The notes under the pieces: generated by a model
What the model was told of the DNA's origin: nothing
The model's database searches: none
Seen by the model: the letters and a program-made list of their open reading frames with translations, nothing else
In this document: one piece after another, positions 1-7,952 of the stretch
How positions within the stretch are numbered: position 1 is the first letter of the stretch
How the letters are laid out: each line of letters begins with the position of its first letter
Source of the DNA: Gallionella sp.
GTDB taxonomy: Bacteria; Pseudomonadota; Gammaproteobacteria; Burkholderiales; Gallionellaceae
Assembly: GCA_004298605.1 (NCBI GenBank)
Contig: SCPW01000439.1
Coordinates: 1 to 14,810, forward strand
Length of the DNA: 14,810 nt
Direction of reading: 5' to 3'
Position numbers and translations under genes: made by a program

Positions 1-1709
1 AGCATTTGCGCGGCATTCATGCCTGATGCGCGAGATGCGGGCGAGACGCCCGCGCTCCAGGGCACGGCTCCGGCCAGATAGCCGCCGACGCTGTTCGCCG
101 CTTCGCCGAGGAAACCGAATTTCGCACCGCACAGCGCGGCGATTTGCTCGGCAAGCAAAGCGATCTGCGTGGCTTGCGGGTGTTGTTGCGCAAAATTTCC
201 CAGCAACACGGCGGCGCGTTCGCCGCTCGCCAAACTCTTGGCGATTGCGGCAGCAGCACTGCCCACTTCAACGCCTTGCACTGACACATCCGGAACCGCC
301 TGTTTTTCTGCCGCGAGCGCTTTCAATATTTGCGCCAGCGTGTCAGCCAGTTCGCTTGGCGCAACGATGGATTTGATGGCGACGTTCATCAGCAAATCAT
401 CATCGGCGGAATGGACGATATTGGCTTGCGCGCCGCGTTTGACGGCCTGGCGCACACGTTGCGCCAGCAGCGGATGATCTTTGCGCAAAAAGCTGCCGAC
501 GATCAGGAAGCGGTCGCGGGTGTTAATTTCGGCAACCGGCATACCCAGCCACGGCAAGAATTGTCTTGGTTCTCCTCCATCGGAGGAGGCGGTCGTCCCT
601 TCCCCTTCAGGGGGAAGGTTAGGATGGGGGTGGGTTCCTGCCTGTCTCCCGTCCGCACTGAAATCGGACTGGCGCAAACGGAAATCGACGTTATTGCTGC
701 CGATGCCGCGCACCAATTTTTGCAGCAAGTAAAGTTCTTCCAGTGTGCTGTGCGGCGTCGCCAAGGCGGCGATCTGCCCGGCGCCATTATCTTTGCTGAC
801 ACAGCGCAAACCGTTCGCCACATATTCCAGCGCGGCAGGCCATTCGACTTCGATCCATTTGCCGTCCTGTTTGAGCATCGGCTTGGTCAAACGCTCCGCC
901 GAGTTCAACCCTTCATAGCTGAACCGGTCTTTATCGGAAATCCAGCATTCGTTGACCGCCTCGTTTTCGATCGGCGTCACGCGCATCACTTTGTTGTTTT
1001 TGACATGCACCGCCAGGTTGGAACCCAGACTGTCGTGCGGGCTAACCGATTTGCGCCGCGACAATTCCCAGTTGCGCGCGGTGTAGCGGAACGGTTTGCT
1101 GGTCAAGGCGCCGACCGGGCACAGGTCGATCATGTTGCCGGACAATTCGGAATCCACCGAGCTGTTCACAAAGCTCATGATCTGCGCATGTTCGCCGCGA
1201 TACGCCATGCCCATTTCCATCAGGCCGGCGATTTCCTGCCCGAAACGCACACAGCGCGTGCAGTGGATGCAGCGGCTCATTTCGCGGGTGGACACCAGCG
1301 CGCCGATGTCCTTGTGCATCACGATGCGTTTTTCTTCGGCATAGCGCGAAGCCGTCCCGCCATATCCCATCGCGATATCCTGCAACTGGCATTCGCCGCC
1401 CTGATCGCAAATCGGGCAATCCAGCGGGTGGTTGATCAGCAGAAACTCCATCACGCCTTTTTGCGCTTTAACCGCCATTTCCGAGCGGGTGCGCACCTTC
1501 ATGCCATCGGCGGCAGGCGTCGCGCAGGCGGGCAACGGTTTGGGCGCTTTTTCGACCTCGACCAGACACATGCGGCAACTGGCCGCGATGGACAATTTTT
1601 TGTGGTAGCAGAAATGCGGGATATAAACACCGGCCTTGTTGGCTGCGTCCACAAGGGTGGAGCCGCGCTCGGTCTCAACTAGCTTGCCATCAATTTCAAC
1701 GTTAATCAT
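1..1709 (-). CDS. nuoG: NADH-quinone oxidoreductase subunit G, C-terminus beyond window
   Basis: This is the large iron-sulfur subunit of the complex I peripheral arm; it passes electrons from NuoF/NuoE towards NuoB. The reading frame is open from the ATG at 1709 to the window edge, giving 569 complete codons; the C-terminal part is missing. The [2Fe-2S] ligands are Cys34, Cys45, Cys48 and Cys62. The His/Cys-ligated [4Fe-4S] site is His94, Cys98, Cys101 and Cys107, and the next [4Fe-4S] site is Cys147, Cys150, Cys153 and Cys197. The stretch after residue 220 lacks the extra four cysteines (cluster N7) known from the E. coli enzyme. The molybdopterin-oxidoreductase-like domain follows. An AGGTGA Shine-Dalgarno precedes the start, 21 bases after the nuoF stop. 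Two palindromic repeats are inserted in frame, at residues of about 355-385 and 551-562; sequence on both sides keeps the family pattern without frameshift, so the gene appears functional. Confidence 0.97.
   Translation of the reverse strand, partial: MINVEIDGKLVETERGSTLVDAANKAGVYIPHFCYHKKLSIAASCRMCLVEVEKAPKPLPACATPAADGMKVRTRSEMAVKAQKGVMEFLLINHPLDCPICDQGGECQLQDIAMGYGGTASRYAEEKRIVMHKDIGALVSTREMSRCIHCTRCVRFGQEIAGLMEMGMAYRGEHAQIMSFVNSSVDSELSGNMIDLCPVGALTSKPFRYTARNWELSRRKSVSPHDSLGSNLAVHVKNNKVMRVTPIENEAVNECWISDKDRFSYEGLNSAERLTKPMLKQDGKWIEVEWPAALEYVANGLRCVSKDNGAGQIAALATPHSTLEELYLLQKLVRGIGSNNVDFRLRQSDFSADGRQAGTHPHPNLPPEGEGTTASSDGGEPRQFLPWLGMPVAEINTRDRFLIVGSFLRKDHPLLAQRVRQAVKRGAQANIVHSADDDLLMNVAIKSIVAPSELADTLAQILKALAAEKQAVPDVSVQGVEVGSAAAAIAKSLASGERAAVLLGNFAQQHPQATQIALLAEQIAALCGAKFGFLGEAANSVGGYLAGAVPWSAGVSPASRASGMNAAQM
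24..59 (-). repeat. Palindromic repeat inserted in frame in nuoG (copy 1)
   Basis: A perfect 7-bp stem (GCGGGCG at 37-43 pairs with CGCCCGC at 47-53, loop AGA) sits inside nuoG. On the coding strand it reads WSAGVSPASRAS, residues of about 551-562, between GYLAGAVP and GMNAAQM. From family knowledge I expect those two blocks to be nearly adjacent. The side from about 40 to 58 closely matches the repeat between nuoD and nuoE at 3522-3541, so this is a dispersed element and not a family-typical loop. Confidence 0.8.
555..647 (-). repeat. Palindromic repeat inserted in frame in nuoG (two hairpins)
   Basis: Two perfect stem-loops lie side by side: CTCCTCC (572-578) with GGAGGAG (582-588), loop ATC; and CCTTCCCC (598-605) with GGGGAAGG (610-617), loop TTCA. 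On the coding strand the block adds about 31 residues, including HPHPNLPPEGEG, between the nuoG segments RLRQSDFSADG and LPWLGM. This peptide is the typical translation of a dispersed bacterial palindromic repeat that I recognise from many genomes. The length is a multiple of three, so the frame is kept. The exact borders are estimates. Confidence 0.82.
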
Positions 1710-1730
1710 TGCTCACCTAATCCGTCGGCT

Positions 1731-2996
1731 CTACACCAAGCAACGCTTGTGTTCGATGTGATATTCAAATTCGGCGCGGAAATGCCGGAGCATCCCCTGC
1801 ACCGGCCAAACCGCCGCCTCGCCCAAGGCGCAAATGGTGCGCCCGGCGATGTTTTCACCCACGCTCAACAGCAAATCCAGATCTTCCTTGCGGCCTTCGC
1901 CATGCTCGATGCGATGCACGATGCGGTACAGCCAGCCAGTTCCCTCGCGGCATGGCGTACATTGCCCGCAGGACTCTTCGTAATAGAAGTAGGACAGCCG
2001 CTCCAATGCGCGCACCATGCAAACCGTTTCGTCCATCACGATCACCGCGCCGCTGCCCAAGCCTGAACCGGCTTTGGAAATGGAATCGTAGTCCATGGTC
2101 AAGCCCATCATGATCTCGGCAGGCAACACCGGCATCGACGAGCCGCCCGGGATCACCGCCTTGAGCTTGTGCCCGTTGCGCACGCCACCCGCCATTTCCA
2201 GCAATTTGCTGAACGGTGTGCCCATCGGCACCTCAAAGTTGCCGGGATTATTCACATGGCCGGAAACCGAGAATAATTTTGTGCCGCCATTGTTGGGCTT
2301 GCCCAATTCCAGGAACTTCTGTCCGCCGTTATTGATGATGTACGGGATGCTGGAAAAGGTTTCGGTGTTGTTGATGGTGGTCGGTTTGCCGTACAGGCCG
2401 AAGCTGGCGGGGAAAGGCGGTTTAAAGCGCGGCTGGCCTTTTTTGCCTTCGATGGATTCCAGCAGGGCGGTTTCTTCGCCGCACACATATGCGCCATAAC
2501 CCAGATGGTTGTGCAGGTCGAAACAAAAATCCGTGCCCATGATGTTGTCGCCCAGATACCCTGCGGCGCGCGCCAGTTCGCAGGCTTCTTCCATGCGCTC
2601 GTAGGCTTCGAAAATTTCGCCGTGTACATAGTTGTAGCCGGTCTTCACCCCCATCGTGTAGGCGGCAATCGCCATACCTTCGATGAGCAGATGCGGGTTG
2701 TAACGCAGAATATCCCAGTCCTTGCAGGTGCCTGGCTCACCCTCGTCGGTATTGCAGACGATGTACTTTTCGCCATCGTAATTCTTGGGCATGAAGCTCC
2801 ACTTCAACCCGGTCGGGAAGCCCGCGCCGCCGCGCCCGCGCAATGCCGACAGCTTAACTTCGGCGATGATCGCATCGGGCGACATTTTTTCGGTCAGCAC
2901 CTTGCGCAACGCCTGGTAGCCGCCGACCTTGAGATAGTTTTCCAGCGTCCAAGGCTGATCGAAATCCATCGTAGTAAGAATGACCGGACCTCTCAT
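1731..2996 (-). CDS. nuoF: NADH-quinone oxidoreductase subunit F (NADH- and FMN-binding)
   Basis: This subunit binds NADH and FMN and is the electron entry point of complex I in the cytoplasmic arm. The 421-residue protein has the glycine-rich FMN/NADH motif GRGGAGF at about residues 54-60. The [4Fe-4S] ligand motif [12 protein letters not shown] is near residue 345, and the fourth cysteine is in TICALG near residue 390. The length is usual for the family. The start ATG at 2996 overlaps the nuoE stop in an ATGA arrangement, which suggests translational coupling and decides the start. The usual partner genes nuoE and nuoG flank it. Confidence 0.98.
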   Translation of the reverse strand: MRGPVILTTMDFDQPWTLENYLKVGGYQALRKVLTEKMSPDAIIAEVKLSALRGRGGAGFPTGLKWSFMPKNYDGEKYIVCNTDEGEPGTCKDWDILRYNPHLLIEGMAIAAYTMGVKTGYNYVHGEIFEAYERMEEACELARAAGYLGDNIMGTDFCFDLHNHLGYGAYVCGEETALLESIEGKKGQPRFKPPFPASFGLYGKPTTINNTETFSSIPYIINNGGQKFLELGKPNNGGTKLFSVSGHVNNPGNFEVPMGTPFSKLLEMAGGVRNGHKLKAVIPGGSSMPVLPAEIMMGLTMDYDSISKAGSGLGSGAVIVMDETVCMVRALERLSYFYYEESCGQCTPCREGTGWLYRIVHRIEHGEGRKEDLDLLLSVGENIAGRTICALGEAAVWPVQGMLRHFRAEFEYHIEHKRCLV

Positions 2997-3472
2997 AATT
3001 TATCCAGCTCCGCCAAAAATTGATCGATCTTTTCCTCGGACATGCGGCTACAGATTTTTTTGTTGTTCAGCGTAAACAGCGGCGCATCTTTGCAGGCGCC
3101 CATGCACTCGCCTTCGCGCAGGCCATATTTCCCGTCTGCGGTCACCTCGCCCAAACCGATGCCCAGTTTCGCTTCCAAGTAGGCTACCGTATCCCCGGCG
3201 CCATTCAGCGTGCAGGGCAGATTGGTGCATACCGTGATGGTGTGCTTGCCCATCGGCTTGAGGTTGTACATGTGGTAGAAGGTTGCCACTTCGCACACCG
3301 CCATGTTCGGCATACCGAGGTAAGCCGCGACATCCGCCATATCATCGGAAGCGATCCAGCCCTTTTCGTCCTGCACAAAACGCAACGCGGCCATCACCGC
3401 GGACTGCTTCTGATCCGCCGGATATTTCTTCAACTCGCGGTCGATTTTTAATTGTATTTGTTCGGATAACAT
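2993..3472 (-). CDS. nuoE: NADH-quinone oxidoreductase subunit E (thioredoxin-like [2Fe-2S])
   Basis: This 159-residue subunit carries the off-path [2Fe-2S] cluster N1a next to NuoF. Its four ligands are visible as Cys82, Cys87, Cys123 and Cys127, in CTNLPC and CMGAC, within a thioredoxin-like fold; the N-terminal helical part includes the expected [11 protein letters not shown] block. An AGAGG Shine-Dalgarno lies nine bases before the ATG. The stop overlaps the nuoF start by four bases. Upstream, a 72-bp gap filled by a palindromic repeat separates it from nuoD, unlike the tight junction with nuoF. Confidence 0.98.
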   Translation of the reverse strand: MLSEQIQLKIDRELKKYPADQKQSAVMAALRFVQDEKGWIASDDMADVAAYLGMPNMAVCEVATFYHMYNLKPMGKHTITVCTNLPCTLNGAGDTVAYLEAKLGIGLGEVTADGKYGLREGECMGACKDAPLFTLNNKKICSRMSEEKIDQFLAELDKL

Positions 3473-3484
3473 GTATGGATGCCT

Positions 3485-3496
3485 CTAAAATTTTAG
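3485..3496. repeat. 12-bp perfect palindrome before nuoE
   Basis: CTAAAATTTTAG reads the same on both strands and directly abuts the GC-rich repeat to its right and the nuoE Shine-Dalgarno to its left. It may be the edge of the repeat element or part of a structure that affects nuoE ribosome access. No function can be read from it. Confidence 0.5.
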
Positions 3497-3541
3497 GAGG
3501 GCGGGCATCTTGCCCGCATGTGGGCGGGACGCCCGCGCTCC
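3497..3541. repeat. Two-hairpin palindromic repeat between nuoD and nuoE
   Basis: Two stem-loops are visible: GCGGGCA (3501-3507) with TGCCCGC (3511-3517), loop TCT; and GGGCG (3522-3526) with CGCCC (3530-3534), loop GGA. The right part, GACGCCCGCGCTCC, is identical to 45-58 inside nuoG, so the two belong to one REP-like family. It fills most of the gap between the nuoD stop and the nuoE start. There is no U-tract, so it is not an ordinary intrinsic terminator, but it could pause transcription or stabilise the 3' end of the nuoABCD message. Confidence 0.8.
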
Positions 3542-3544
3542 CAT

Positions 3545-4798
3545 TCAGCGATCTACCTCACCAAAAACTATATCCTGCGTACCGATAATGGTCACCACGT
3601 CGGCGATCATATGGCCGCGCACCATTTCGTCCAGCGCGGACATGTGGGCGAAGCCGGGGGCGCGTATTTTCATGCGGTAGGGCTTGTTCGCGCCGTCGGA
3701 AACCAGATAAATGCCGAACTCCCCCTTGGGGTGTTCCACCGCCGCATAAGCCTCGCCGGCCGGTACGTGCATACCCTCGGTGAACAGCTTGAAGTGGTGG
3801 ATCAACTCTTCCATATTCTGCTTCATCGCTTCGCGCTTGGGCGGCGCAAATTTTAAATTGTCCGTCATCACCGGACCGGGGTTGTGGCGCAGCCAGTCTA
3901 TGCATTGTTTGATGATGCGGTTGGATTGGCGCAACTCTTCAACACGCACCAGGTAACGGTCGTATGAGTCACCGCTCGCACCGACCGGAATATCGAAATC
4001 GAGGCGGTCGTAAACTTCATAGGGCTGCTTCTTGCGCAAATCCCATTCCACCCCCGAACCGCGCAACATCGGGCCGGTCAAACCCAAAGCCAGCGCGCGT
4101 TCCGGCGTGACAATACCGATATTGACGGTGCGCTGTTTCCAGATACGGTTATCCGTCAGCAGGGTTTCGTATTCGTCAACGTAAGTCGGAAAACGGTTTG
4201 TAAAATCTTCCAGGAAATCGAGCAGCGAACCTTGGCGGTTTTCATTAAGTTTTTTTACCGCATCGGCGTTATGGATTTTCGAAGCCTGATATTGCGGCAT
4301 GGTGTCTGGCAAATCGCGGTACACGCCGCCCGGACGGTAGTAGGCCGCGTGCATGCGCGCGCCGGACACCGCCTCGTAGGCATCCATCAAATCTTCGCGT
4401 TCGCGGAAGCAGTACAGGAACACGGTCATCGCGCCGATATCCAGCCCGTGCGCGCCCAGCCACAACAGGTGGTTCAGGATGCGGGTGATTTCATCGAACA
4501 TCACGCGGATATACTGGGCGCGCAACGGCACTTCGATTCCCGCGAGCTTCTCAACGGCCATCACATAAGCATGTTCATTGCTCAGCATCGAAACGTAATC
4601 GAGCCGATCCATGTAGGGCAAATTTTGCAGAAAGGTTTTGTGCTCGGCCAGCTTTTCGGTGCCGCGATGCAGCAGCCCGATGTGCGGGTCGGCTCGCTCG
4701 ATGACTTCGCCGTCCAGCTCCAGCACCAGTCGCAACACCCCGTGTGCGGACGGGTGCTGCGGCCCAAAATTCATTGTGTAGTTTTTTATTTCCGCCAT
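3545..4798 (-). CDS. nuoD: NADH-quinone oxidoreductase subunit D (49-kDa type)
   Basis: This is the 417-residue subunit that forms the quinone-binding cavity together with NuoB. It has the N-terminal block [20 protein letters not shown] typical of the 49-kDa subunit, related to the large subunit of NiFe hydrogenases. The C-terminus ends [13 protein letters not shown], as in the family. I chose the ATG at 4798 ([12 protein letters not shown]) because it gives the family length and has GAGGAA upstream; an in-frame ATG at 4837 would add 13 residues that look unrelated. The 143-bp spacing from nuoC is unusual and holds a decayed copy of this same start. Confidence 0.98.
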   Translation of the reverse strand: MAEIKNYTMNFGPQHPSAHGVLRLVLELDGEVIERADPHIGLLHRGTEKLAEHKTFLQNLPYMDRLDYVSMLSNEHAYVMAVEKLAGIEVPLRAQYIRVMFDEITRILNHLLWLGAHGLDIGAMTVFLYCFREREDLMDAYEAVSGARMHAAYYRPGGVYRDLPDTMPQYQASKIHNADAVKKLNENRQGSLLDFLEDFTNRFPTYVDEYETLLTDNRIWKQRTVNIGIVTPERALALGLTGPMLRGSGVEWDLRKKQPYEVYDRLDFDIPVGASGDSYDRYLVRVEELRQSNRIIKQCIDWLRHNPGPVMTDNLKFAPPKREAMKQNMEELIHHFKLFTEGMHVPAGEAYAAVEHPKGEFGIYLVSDGANKPYRMKIRAPGFAHMSALDEMVRGHMIADVVTIIGTQDIVFGEVDR

Positions 4799-4802
4799 AA
4801 CT

Positions 4803-4907
4803 TCAGTTTCCTCGCATCCGATACAACGCGCGTTCACAATGCATTTCAGTGGAGGCTAATTTGCGCAAGCAAGTTAAGCCCGCAGGGCGGCCATAACTAA
4901 AATTCAT
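4803..4907 (-). other. Short open reading frame (34 codons) from the decayed nuoD start
   Basis: From the internal ATG of the decayed nuoD copy (4907) a frame of 34 codons begins MNFSYGRPAG and ends [11 protein letters not shown]; its TGA lies four bases before the true nuoD ATG. The segment holds an 8-bp palindrome TTGCGCAA (4861-4868) and a GCCC-TGC-GGGC stem. It is probably a by-product of the duplication. Ribosomes that enter here could re-initiate at nuoD, but nothing proves it is translated. Confidence 0.35.
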
Positions 4908-4931
4908 TGTGTAGTTTTTGATTTCAGCTAT
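4899..4931 (-). pseudogene. Decayed duplicate of the nuoD 5' end
   Basis: On the coding strand this reads ATA GCT GAA ATC followed by AAAAACTACACAATGAATTT. That is the same peptide as the true nuoD start ([10 protein letters not shown]), with two synonymous changes and the start codon changed from ATG to ATA. The copies are offset by 133 bp, with a 20-base block identical between them. A good Shine-Dalgarno (GAGGG, overlapping the nuoC stop) still lies at normal distance, so this was probably the original nuoD start. After the match the sequence departs from nuoD at AGTTATGGC, which also occurs exactly at the working start. That suggests a duplication or insertion at this junction. Confidence 0.85.
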
Positions 4932-4941
4932 TACTGCGCCC

Positions 4942-5532
4942 TCACTTGCAAGCGTAGGTTTCTTCGCGCACGATGCGCGGTGTCACTTCACGCGGCTCGA
5001 CCGTCACCGGCTGATAAACCACACGCTGCTGTTCCGGGTCATAACGCATTTCCACATGGCCGGACAGCGGAAAATCTTTGCGGAACGGGTTACCGACAAA
5101 ACCATAATCCGTCAGAATGCGGCGCAGATCGGGATGTCCGGTGAATACAATGCCATACAAGTCAAAAGCTTCGCGCTCAAACCAGTTTGCGCAAGGCCAG
5201 ATATCCGTGACCGATTCCAGCACCGGAAAATCATCTTCCTCGGCAAAGATGCGCACCCGCAGGCGCGCGTTGCGCGATACCGAGAGCAGGTGATAGACAA
5301 TAGCAAAACGCTTGCCTTCCCACGCGCCATCGCCGTAAGTGGAGTAATCCATGCCACACAGGTCTATCATCTGCTCGAAGCCCGCCGCGTCGCGCAGCCG
5401 CTTCAACGCACCCAGCATCCCGGCAGCCTTGATCACCACGGTCAACTCGCCCAGTTTTTCTTCGATGCTGACCAGCTTGTCGCCAAGCAAATTCGTCAGA
5501 TTGGTACGCAATGCACTCAAATCAGCAGCCAT
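4942..5532 (-). CDS. nuoC: NADH-quinone oxidoreductase subunit C (30-kDa type)
   Basis: This 196-residue peripheral-arm subunit holds NuoD, NuoB and the NuoI region together and binds no cofactor. The 30-kDa signature is clear near residues 118-145 ([18 protein letters not shown], then [10 protein letters not shown] and [12 protein letters not shown] [11 protein letters not shown]). The ATG lies eight bases after the nuoB stop with GGTGA as Shine-Dalgarno. It is a separate gene here, not fused to nuoD as in enterobacteria. Confidence 0.97.
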   Translation of the reverse strand: MAADLSALRTNLTNLLGDKLVSIEEKLGELTVVIKAAGMLGALKRLRDAAGFEQMIDLCGMDYSTYGDGAWEGKRFAIVYHLLSVSRNARLRVRIFAEEDDFPVLESVTDIWPCANWFEREAFDLYGIVFTGHPDLRRILTDYGFVGNPFRKDFPLSGHVEMRYDPEQQRVVYQPVTVEPREVTPRIVREETYACK

Positions 5533-5540
5533 AATTCACC

Positions 5541-6017
5541 CTAGCGCGCAATGGTATTGGTTCGTTTGATTTTGTTTTGCAACTGGATGACGCCGTACAG
5601 CAAGGCTTCGGCGGTCGGCGGACAACCCGGCACATACACATCCACCGGCACGATGCGATCGCAGCCGCGCACCACCGAATAAGAATAGTGATAATAGCCG
5701 CCGCCATTCGCGCATGAACCCATGGAAATCACCCAACGCGGCTCGGCCATCTGGTCATACACCTTGCGTAGCGCCGGCGCCATTTTGTTGCACAGCGTCC
5801 CCGCCACCACCATCACGTCCGACTGGCGCGGGCTGGGGCGAAACACCACACCAAAACGATCCAAGTCATAACGCGCCGCGCCGGCATGCATCATTTCCAC
5901 CGCGCAACACGCTAAACCAAAGGTCATCGGCCACAGTGAGCCGGTGCGCGTGTAATTGATGATGGTGTCGAGCGTTGTAGTAACGACGCCTTTTTCCAGA
6001 ATGCCTTCTATTCCCAT
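5541..6017 (-). CDS. nuoB: NADH-quinone oxidoreductase subunit B ([4Fe-4S] cluster N2)
   Basis: This 158-residue subunit carries cluster N2, the last electron carrier before quinone. All four ligands are visible: the adjacent Cys37 and Cys38 ([10 protein letters not shown]), Cys102 (GSCANGGG) and Cys132 ([11 protein letters not shown]). The start at 6017 ([10 protein letters not shown]) gives the family length and has AAGGGG seven bases upstream; a longer in-frame start at 6128 would read through nuoA and is rejected. It overlaps the end of nuoA by ten bases. Confidence 0.98.
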   Translation of the reverse strand: MGIEGILEKGVVTTTLDTIINYTRTGSLWPMTFGLACCAVEMMHAGAARYDLDRFGVVFRPSPRQSDVMVVAGTLCNKMAPALRKVYDQMAEPRWVISMGSCANGGGYYHYSYSVVRGCDRIVPVDVYVPGCPPTAEALLYGVIQLQNKIKRTNTIAR

Positions 6018-6364
6018 TCCAAGGCCCCTTTCATCCATTCGTAGATAAAGCCAACCACGAGGATGGCCAGAAAAATCATCATGGAAACAAAACCGAATGT
6101 GCCAATTTCTTTGAGCACGACCGCCCAAGGAAAGAGGAACGCGATTTCAAGATCGAAGAGAATGAACAGAATGGCGACGAGGTAATAGCGCACATCAAAT
6201 TTCATGCGCGCATCTTCGAAGGCTTCAAAGCCACACTCGTAAGGAGAATTCTTCTTGCTATCGGGGCGATTGAGGGATACCAGCTTGCCCAATACCACGG
6301 GGGCTACACCCATCGCGATGCCGACACAGATAAACAGCAGCACCGGAAAATAATTTTCCAACAT
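6008..6364 (-). CDS. nuoA: NADH-quinone oxidoreductase subunit A
   Basis: This 118-residue membrane subunit of complex I has three hydrophobic segments: about residues 4-27, 59-85 (with [12 protein letters not shown], the conserved acidic pair) and 92-110. The loop block [10 protein letters not shown] is typical; its cysteine lies near the quinone channel in the family. A strong Shine-Dalgarno (GAGGGGGAA) precedes the ATG. It is the first nuo gene and follows the tRNA-Leu gene. Confidence 0.98.
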   Translation of the reverse strand: MLENYFPVLLFICVGIAMGVAPVVLGKLVSLNRPDSKKNSPYECGFEAFEDARMKFDVRYYLVAILFILFDLEIAFLFPWAVVLKEIGTFGFVSMMIFLAILVVGFIYEWMKGALEWE

Positions 6365-6439
6365 TGAGCTTCCCCCTCGGCCTGTTGTGATTCGCGGGTT
6401 TGTCCGGAACCATTTCTTTTTTAATCGTTATATCGTGCC

Positions 6440-6455
6440 GGCACGCTTGCGTGCC
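6440..6455. other. GC-rich stem-loop between tRNA-Leu and nuoA
   Basis: GGCACGC (6440-6446) pairs perfectly with GCGTGCC (6449-6455). It lies 10 bases past the encoded CCA end of the tRNA. On the transcribed strand a run of six A, not U, follows about 18 bases later, so it is not an intrinsic terminator for the tRNA. It may mark the 3' processing site or be another dispersed palindrome. Confidence 0.5.
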
Positions 6456-6465
6456 CGCTAATGTC

Positions 6466-6550
6466 TGGTGCCGATGAGCAGACTCGAACTGCTACGGCTT
6501 GCGCCACTACCCCCTCAAGATAGCGTGTCTACCAATTTCACCACATCGGC
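6466..6550 (-). tRNA. tRNA-Leu (anticodon GAG)
   Basis: An 85-base class II tRNA. The acceptor arms GCCGATG and CATCGGC pair fully, the discriminator is A, and CCA is encoded. The anticodon stem CTATC/GGTAG encloses the loop TTGAGGG, giving anticodon GAG, which reads CUC and CUU. A long variable arm and the TTCGAGTC T-loop are present. It lies between secG and nuoA in the same direction, so it is probably cut from the tpiA-secG-nuo transcript. Confidence 0.95.
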
Positions 6551-6565
6551 AATGCTACTGCGAAA

Positions 6566-6910
6566 TTATTTTGGAATATCCCTGGACTTTGAGCCGTCTG
6601 CGGTATCGGCCACAGGCGCTGCTGGAACCGCCTGAGTGGCAGCCGGCTTCACTTTATCCATCACCCCCTGTTGCTGCGCGGGATGGGAATAAAGGTAAGT
6701 CAGCGACAAACTGGTAATAAAAAACAGCGTTGCGGCAGCCGCCGTGCTGCGGCTGAGAAAATTTGCGGAACCGCTGGAGCCGAACAGGCTTCCTGCCGAG
6801 CCCGTGCCAAATGCGGCGCCCATATCGGCACCCTTGCCATGCTGCATCAGCACCAAACCGATCAGCACCACGGCCGTTGAAAGATGTACCACCCAAACTA
6901 ATGTTTCCAC
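6566..6910 (-). CDS. secG: Protein-export membrane protein SecG
   Basis: This small subunit of the SecYEG translocon assists preprotein export across the inner membrane. It has two hydrophobic segments (about residues 3-20 and 50-70) around the conserved LVLMQHGKGADMGAAFG and GSAGSLFGSSGSANFLSR blocks. An alanine- and proline-rich C-tail follows, for 114 residues in all. I chose the GTG at 6910 (VETLVWVVHL) because it matches the family N-terminus and has GGAGT just upstream; longer forms run into tpiA. It lies 43 bases after tpiA. Confidence 0.94.
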   Translation of the reverse strand: METLVWVVHLSTAVVLIGLVLMQHGKGADMGAAFGTGSAGSLFGSSGSANFLSRSTAAAATLFFITSLSLTYLYSHPAQQQGVMDKVKPAATQAVPAAPVADTADGSKSRDIPK

Positions 6911-6953
6911 ACACCACTCCAAAACAAAATCAAAACTGATCGGTACAAAAAAC

Positions 6954-7712
6954 TTATGTCCGGACACCCGCGCGGCAAATCGCCAAGAATTCATCAGCCA
7001 CCAGGGAAGCGCCACCGATCAACCCGCCATCAATATCCGGCATCGCAAACAATTCTGCCGCGTTACTCGCCTTCACGCTGCCGCCGTAGAGTATACACAA
7101 CCCGGATGCGATTTGACTATCGTGAGATGCAACGCGCTGGCGGATAAATGCGTGAACTGCCTGCGCCTGTGCGGAGCTTGCAGTTTTGCCGGTGCCGATC
7201 GCCCACACCGGCTCGTAAGCCACCACCGCATTGCCCAACACCTGCGCGCCACCCAACTGGATCAGCGCATCCAGTTGCCCTGCAACCACCTCTTCGGTAA
7301 TCCCGCTTTCGCGTTGCTCCAACGTTTCGCCCACACACAGGATGGGCGTCAACCCCGCCTGCTGCGCCGCCAGAAATTTTTCGGCGACCAGATGGCTGCT
7401 CTCGCCATAGTAAGCGCGGCGCTCCGAATGCCCGACGATGACATAGCTGGAGCCGAAATCGCGCAGCATCGCGGCGGACACCTCGCCGGTGTAGGCGCCC
7501 TTGTCCAACTGATGCACATCCTGCGCCCCCCACTTCACCGCGCTACCGGACAGTTTCTGTTGTGCCTGGAACAGGTAGGGGAACGGCACACAAACCGCGC
7601 AATCGACATCCCGTATTTGATCCATCCCGCCACGCACGGCATCCAGCAACCCGGCGTTCTGGGCCAGCGCACCGTGCATTTTCCAATTTCCGGCAACCAA
7701 TTTTCGACGCAT
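6954..7712 (-). CDS. tpiA: Triosephosphate isomerase
   Basis: This enzyme interconverts dihydroxyacetone phosphate and glyceraldehyde 3-phosphate in glycolysis and gluconeogenesis. The 252-residue protein has all active-site residues: Lys11 (GNWKMHG), His95 (GHSERR) and Glu167 ([14 protein letters not shown], which includes loop 6). The GGS phosphate-binding block near the end is present (LYGGSVK). The start at 7712 ([11 protein letters not shown]) matches the family; an ATG 24 bases upstream is possible but less likely. It is the first gene behind the promoter at 7745-7773. Confidence 0.98.
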   Translation of the reverse strand: MRRKLVAGNWKMHGALAQNAGLLDAVRGGMDQIRDVDCAVCVPFPYLFQAQQKLSGSAVKWGAQDVHQLDKGAYTGEVSAAMLRDFGSSYVIVGHSERRAYYGESSHLVAEKFLAAQQAGLTPILCVGETLEQRESGITEEVVAGQLDALIQLGGAQVLGNAVVAYEPVWAIGTGKTASSAQAQAVHAFIRQRVASHDSQIASGLCILYGGSVKASNAAELFAMPDIDGGLIGGASLVADEFLAICRAGVRT

Positions 7713-7744
7713 CGTAATCAATCCGCTAAGCATTAAGGCGTGCA

Positions 7745-7773
7745 ATCCTACCTGCGAACACTCGATAGGTCAA
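7745..7773 (-). promoter_or_regulatory. Sigma-70-type promoter for tpiA-secG-tRNA-nuo
   Basis: On the minus strand TTGACC (7768-7773) lies exactly 17 bases before TAGGAT (7745-7750), five and four matches to the -35 and -10 consensus. The expected RNA start is near 7738, leaving a leader of about 26 bases before the tpiA ATG. Since no clear promoter is seen before nuoA, this may serve the whole run of genes. Confidence 0.6.
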
Positions 7774-7802
7774 TGAAACAAACGGGGCAGAAATAGTTGA
7801 TA

Positions 7803-7817
7803 CCCGCAAAATGCGGG
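7803..7817 (-). terminator. Possible weak terminator after the chemotaxis gene
   Basis: CCCGCA (7803-7808) and TGCGGG (7812-7817) form a perfect 6-bp stem. On the transcribed strand it is followed by TATCAACTATTTCT, only moderately U-rich. It lies about 135 bases after the chemotaxis gene stop and before the tpiA promoter, the right place for a boundary, but the structure is weak. Confidence 0.3.
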
Positions 7818-7952
7818 GCAGCTTGACATCGGGCTGGCGCACACGGCAATACGGCAGAATACGGGAGCGGAAAAACTGGCAATGGGAACGGTTGGACGCC
7901 CCCTGGCGAAGCCGTGTATCCACCGGGGGAAACACCAAAAATCCGCCAGCAA

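Noticed and set aside
555..647. nuoG as a gene disrupted by the repeat
   Set aside because: I followed the frame codon by codon across both repeats: no stop or shift, and both flanks keep family sequence.
330..1682. Long plus-strand open frame of 450 codons
   Set aside because: It is exactly antisense to nuoG, whose cluster ligands and family blocks are unmistakable. Its His/Phe/Gln-rich composition is typical of a frame opposite a GC-rich gene.
6018..6128. Longer nuoB start at 6128
   Set aside because: The extra residues lie over the nuoA 3' end and resemble nothing in NuoB; the start at 6017 has a Shine-Dalgarno and gives the usual length.
6744..7736. Plus-strand open frame of 330 codons
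   Set aside because: Lies opposite secG and tpiA, both clear genes; no domain seen.
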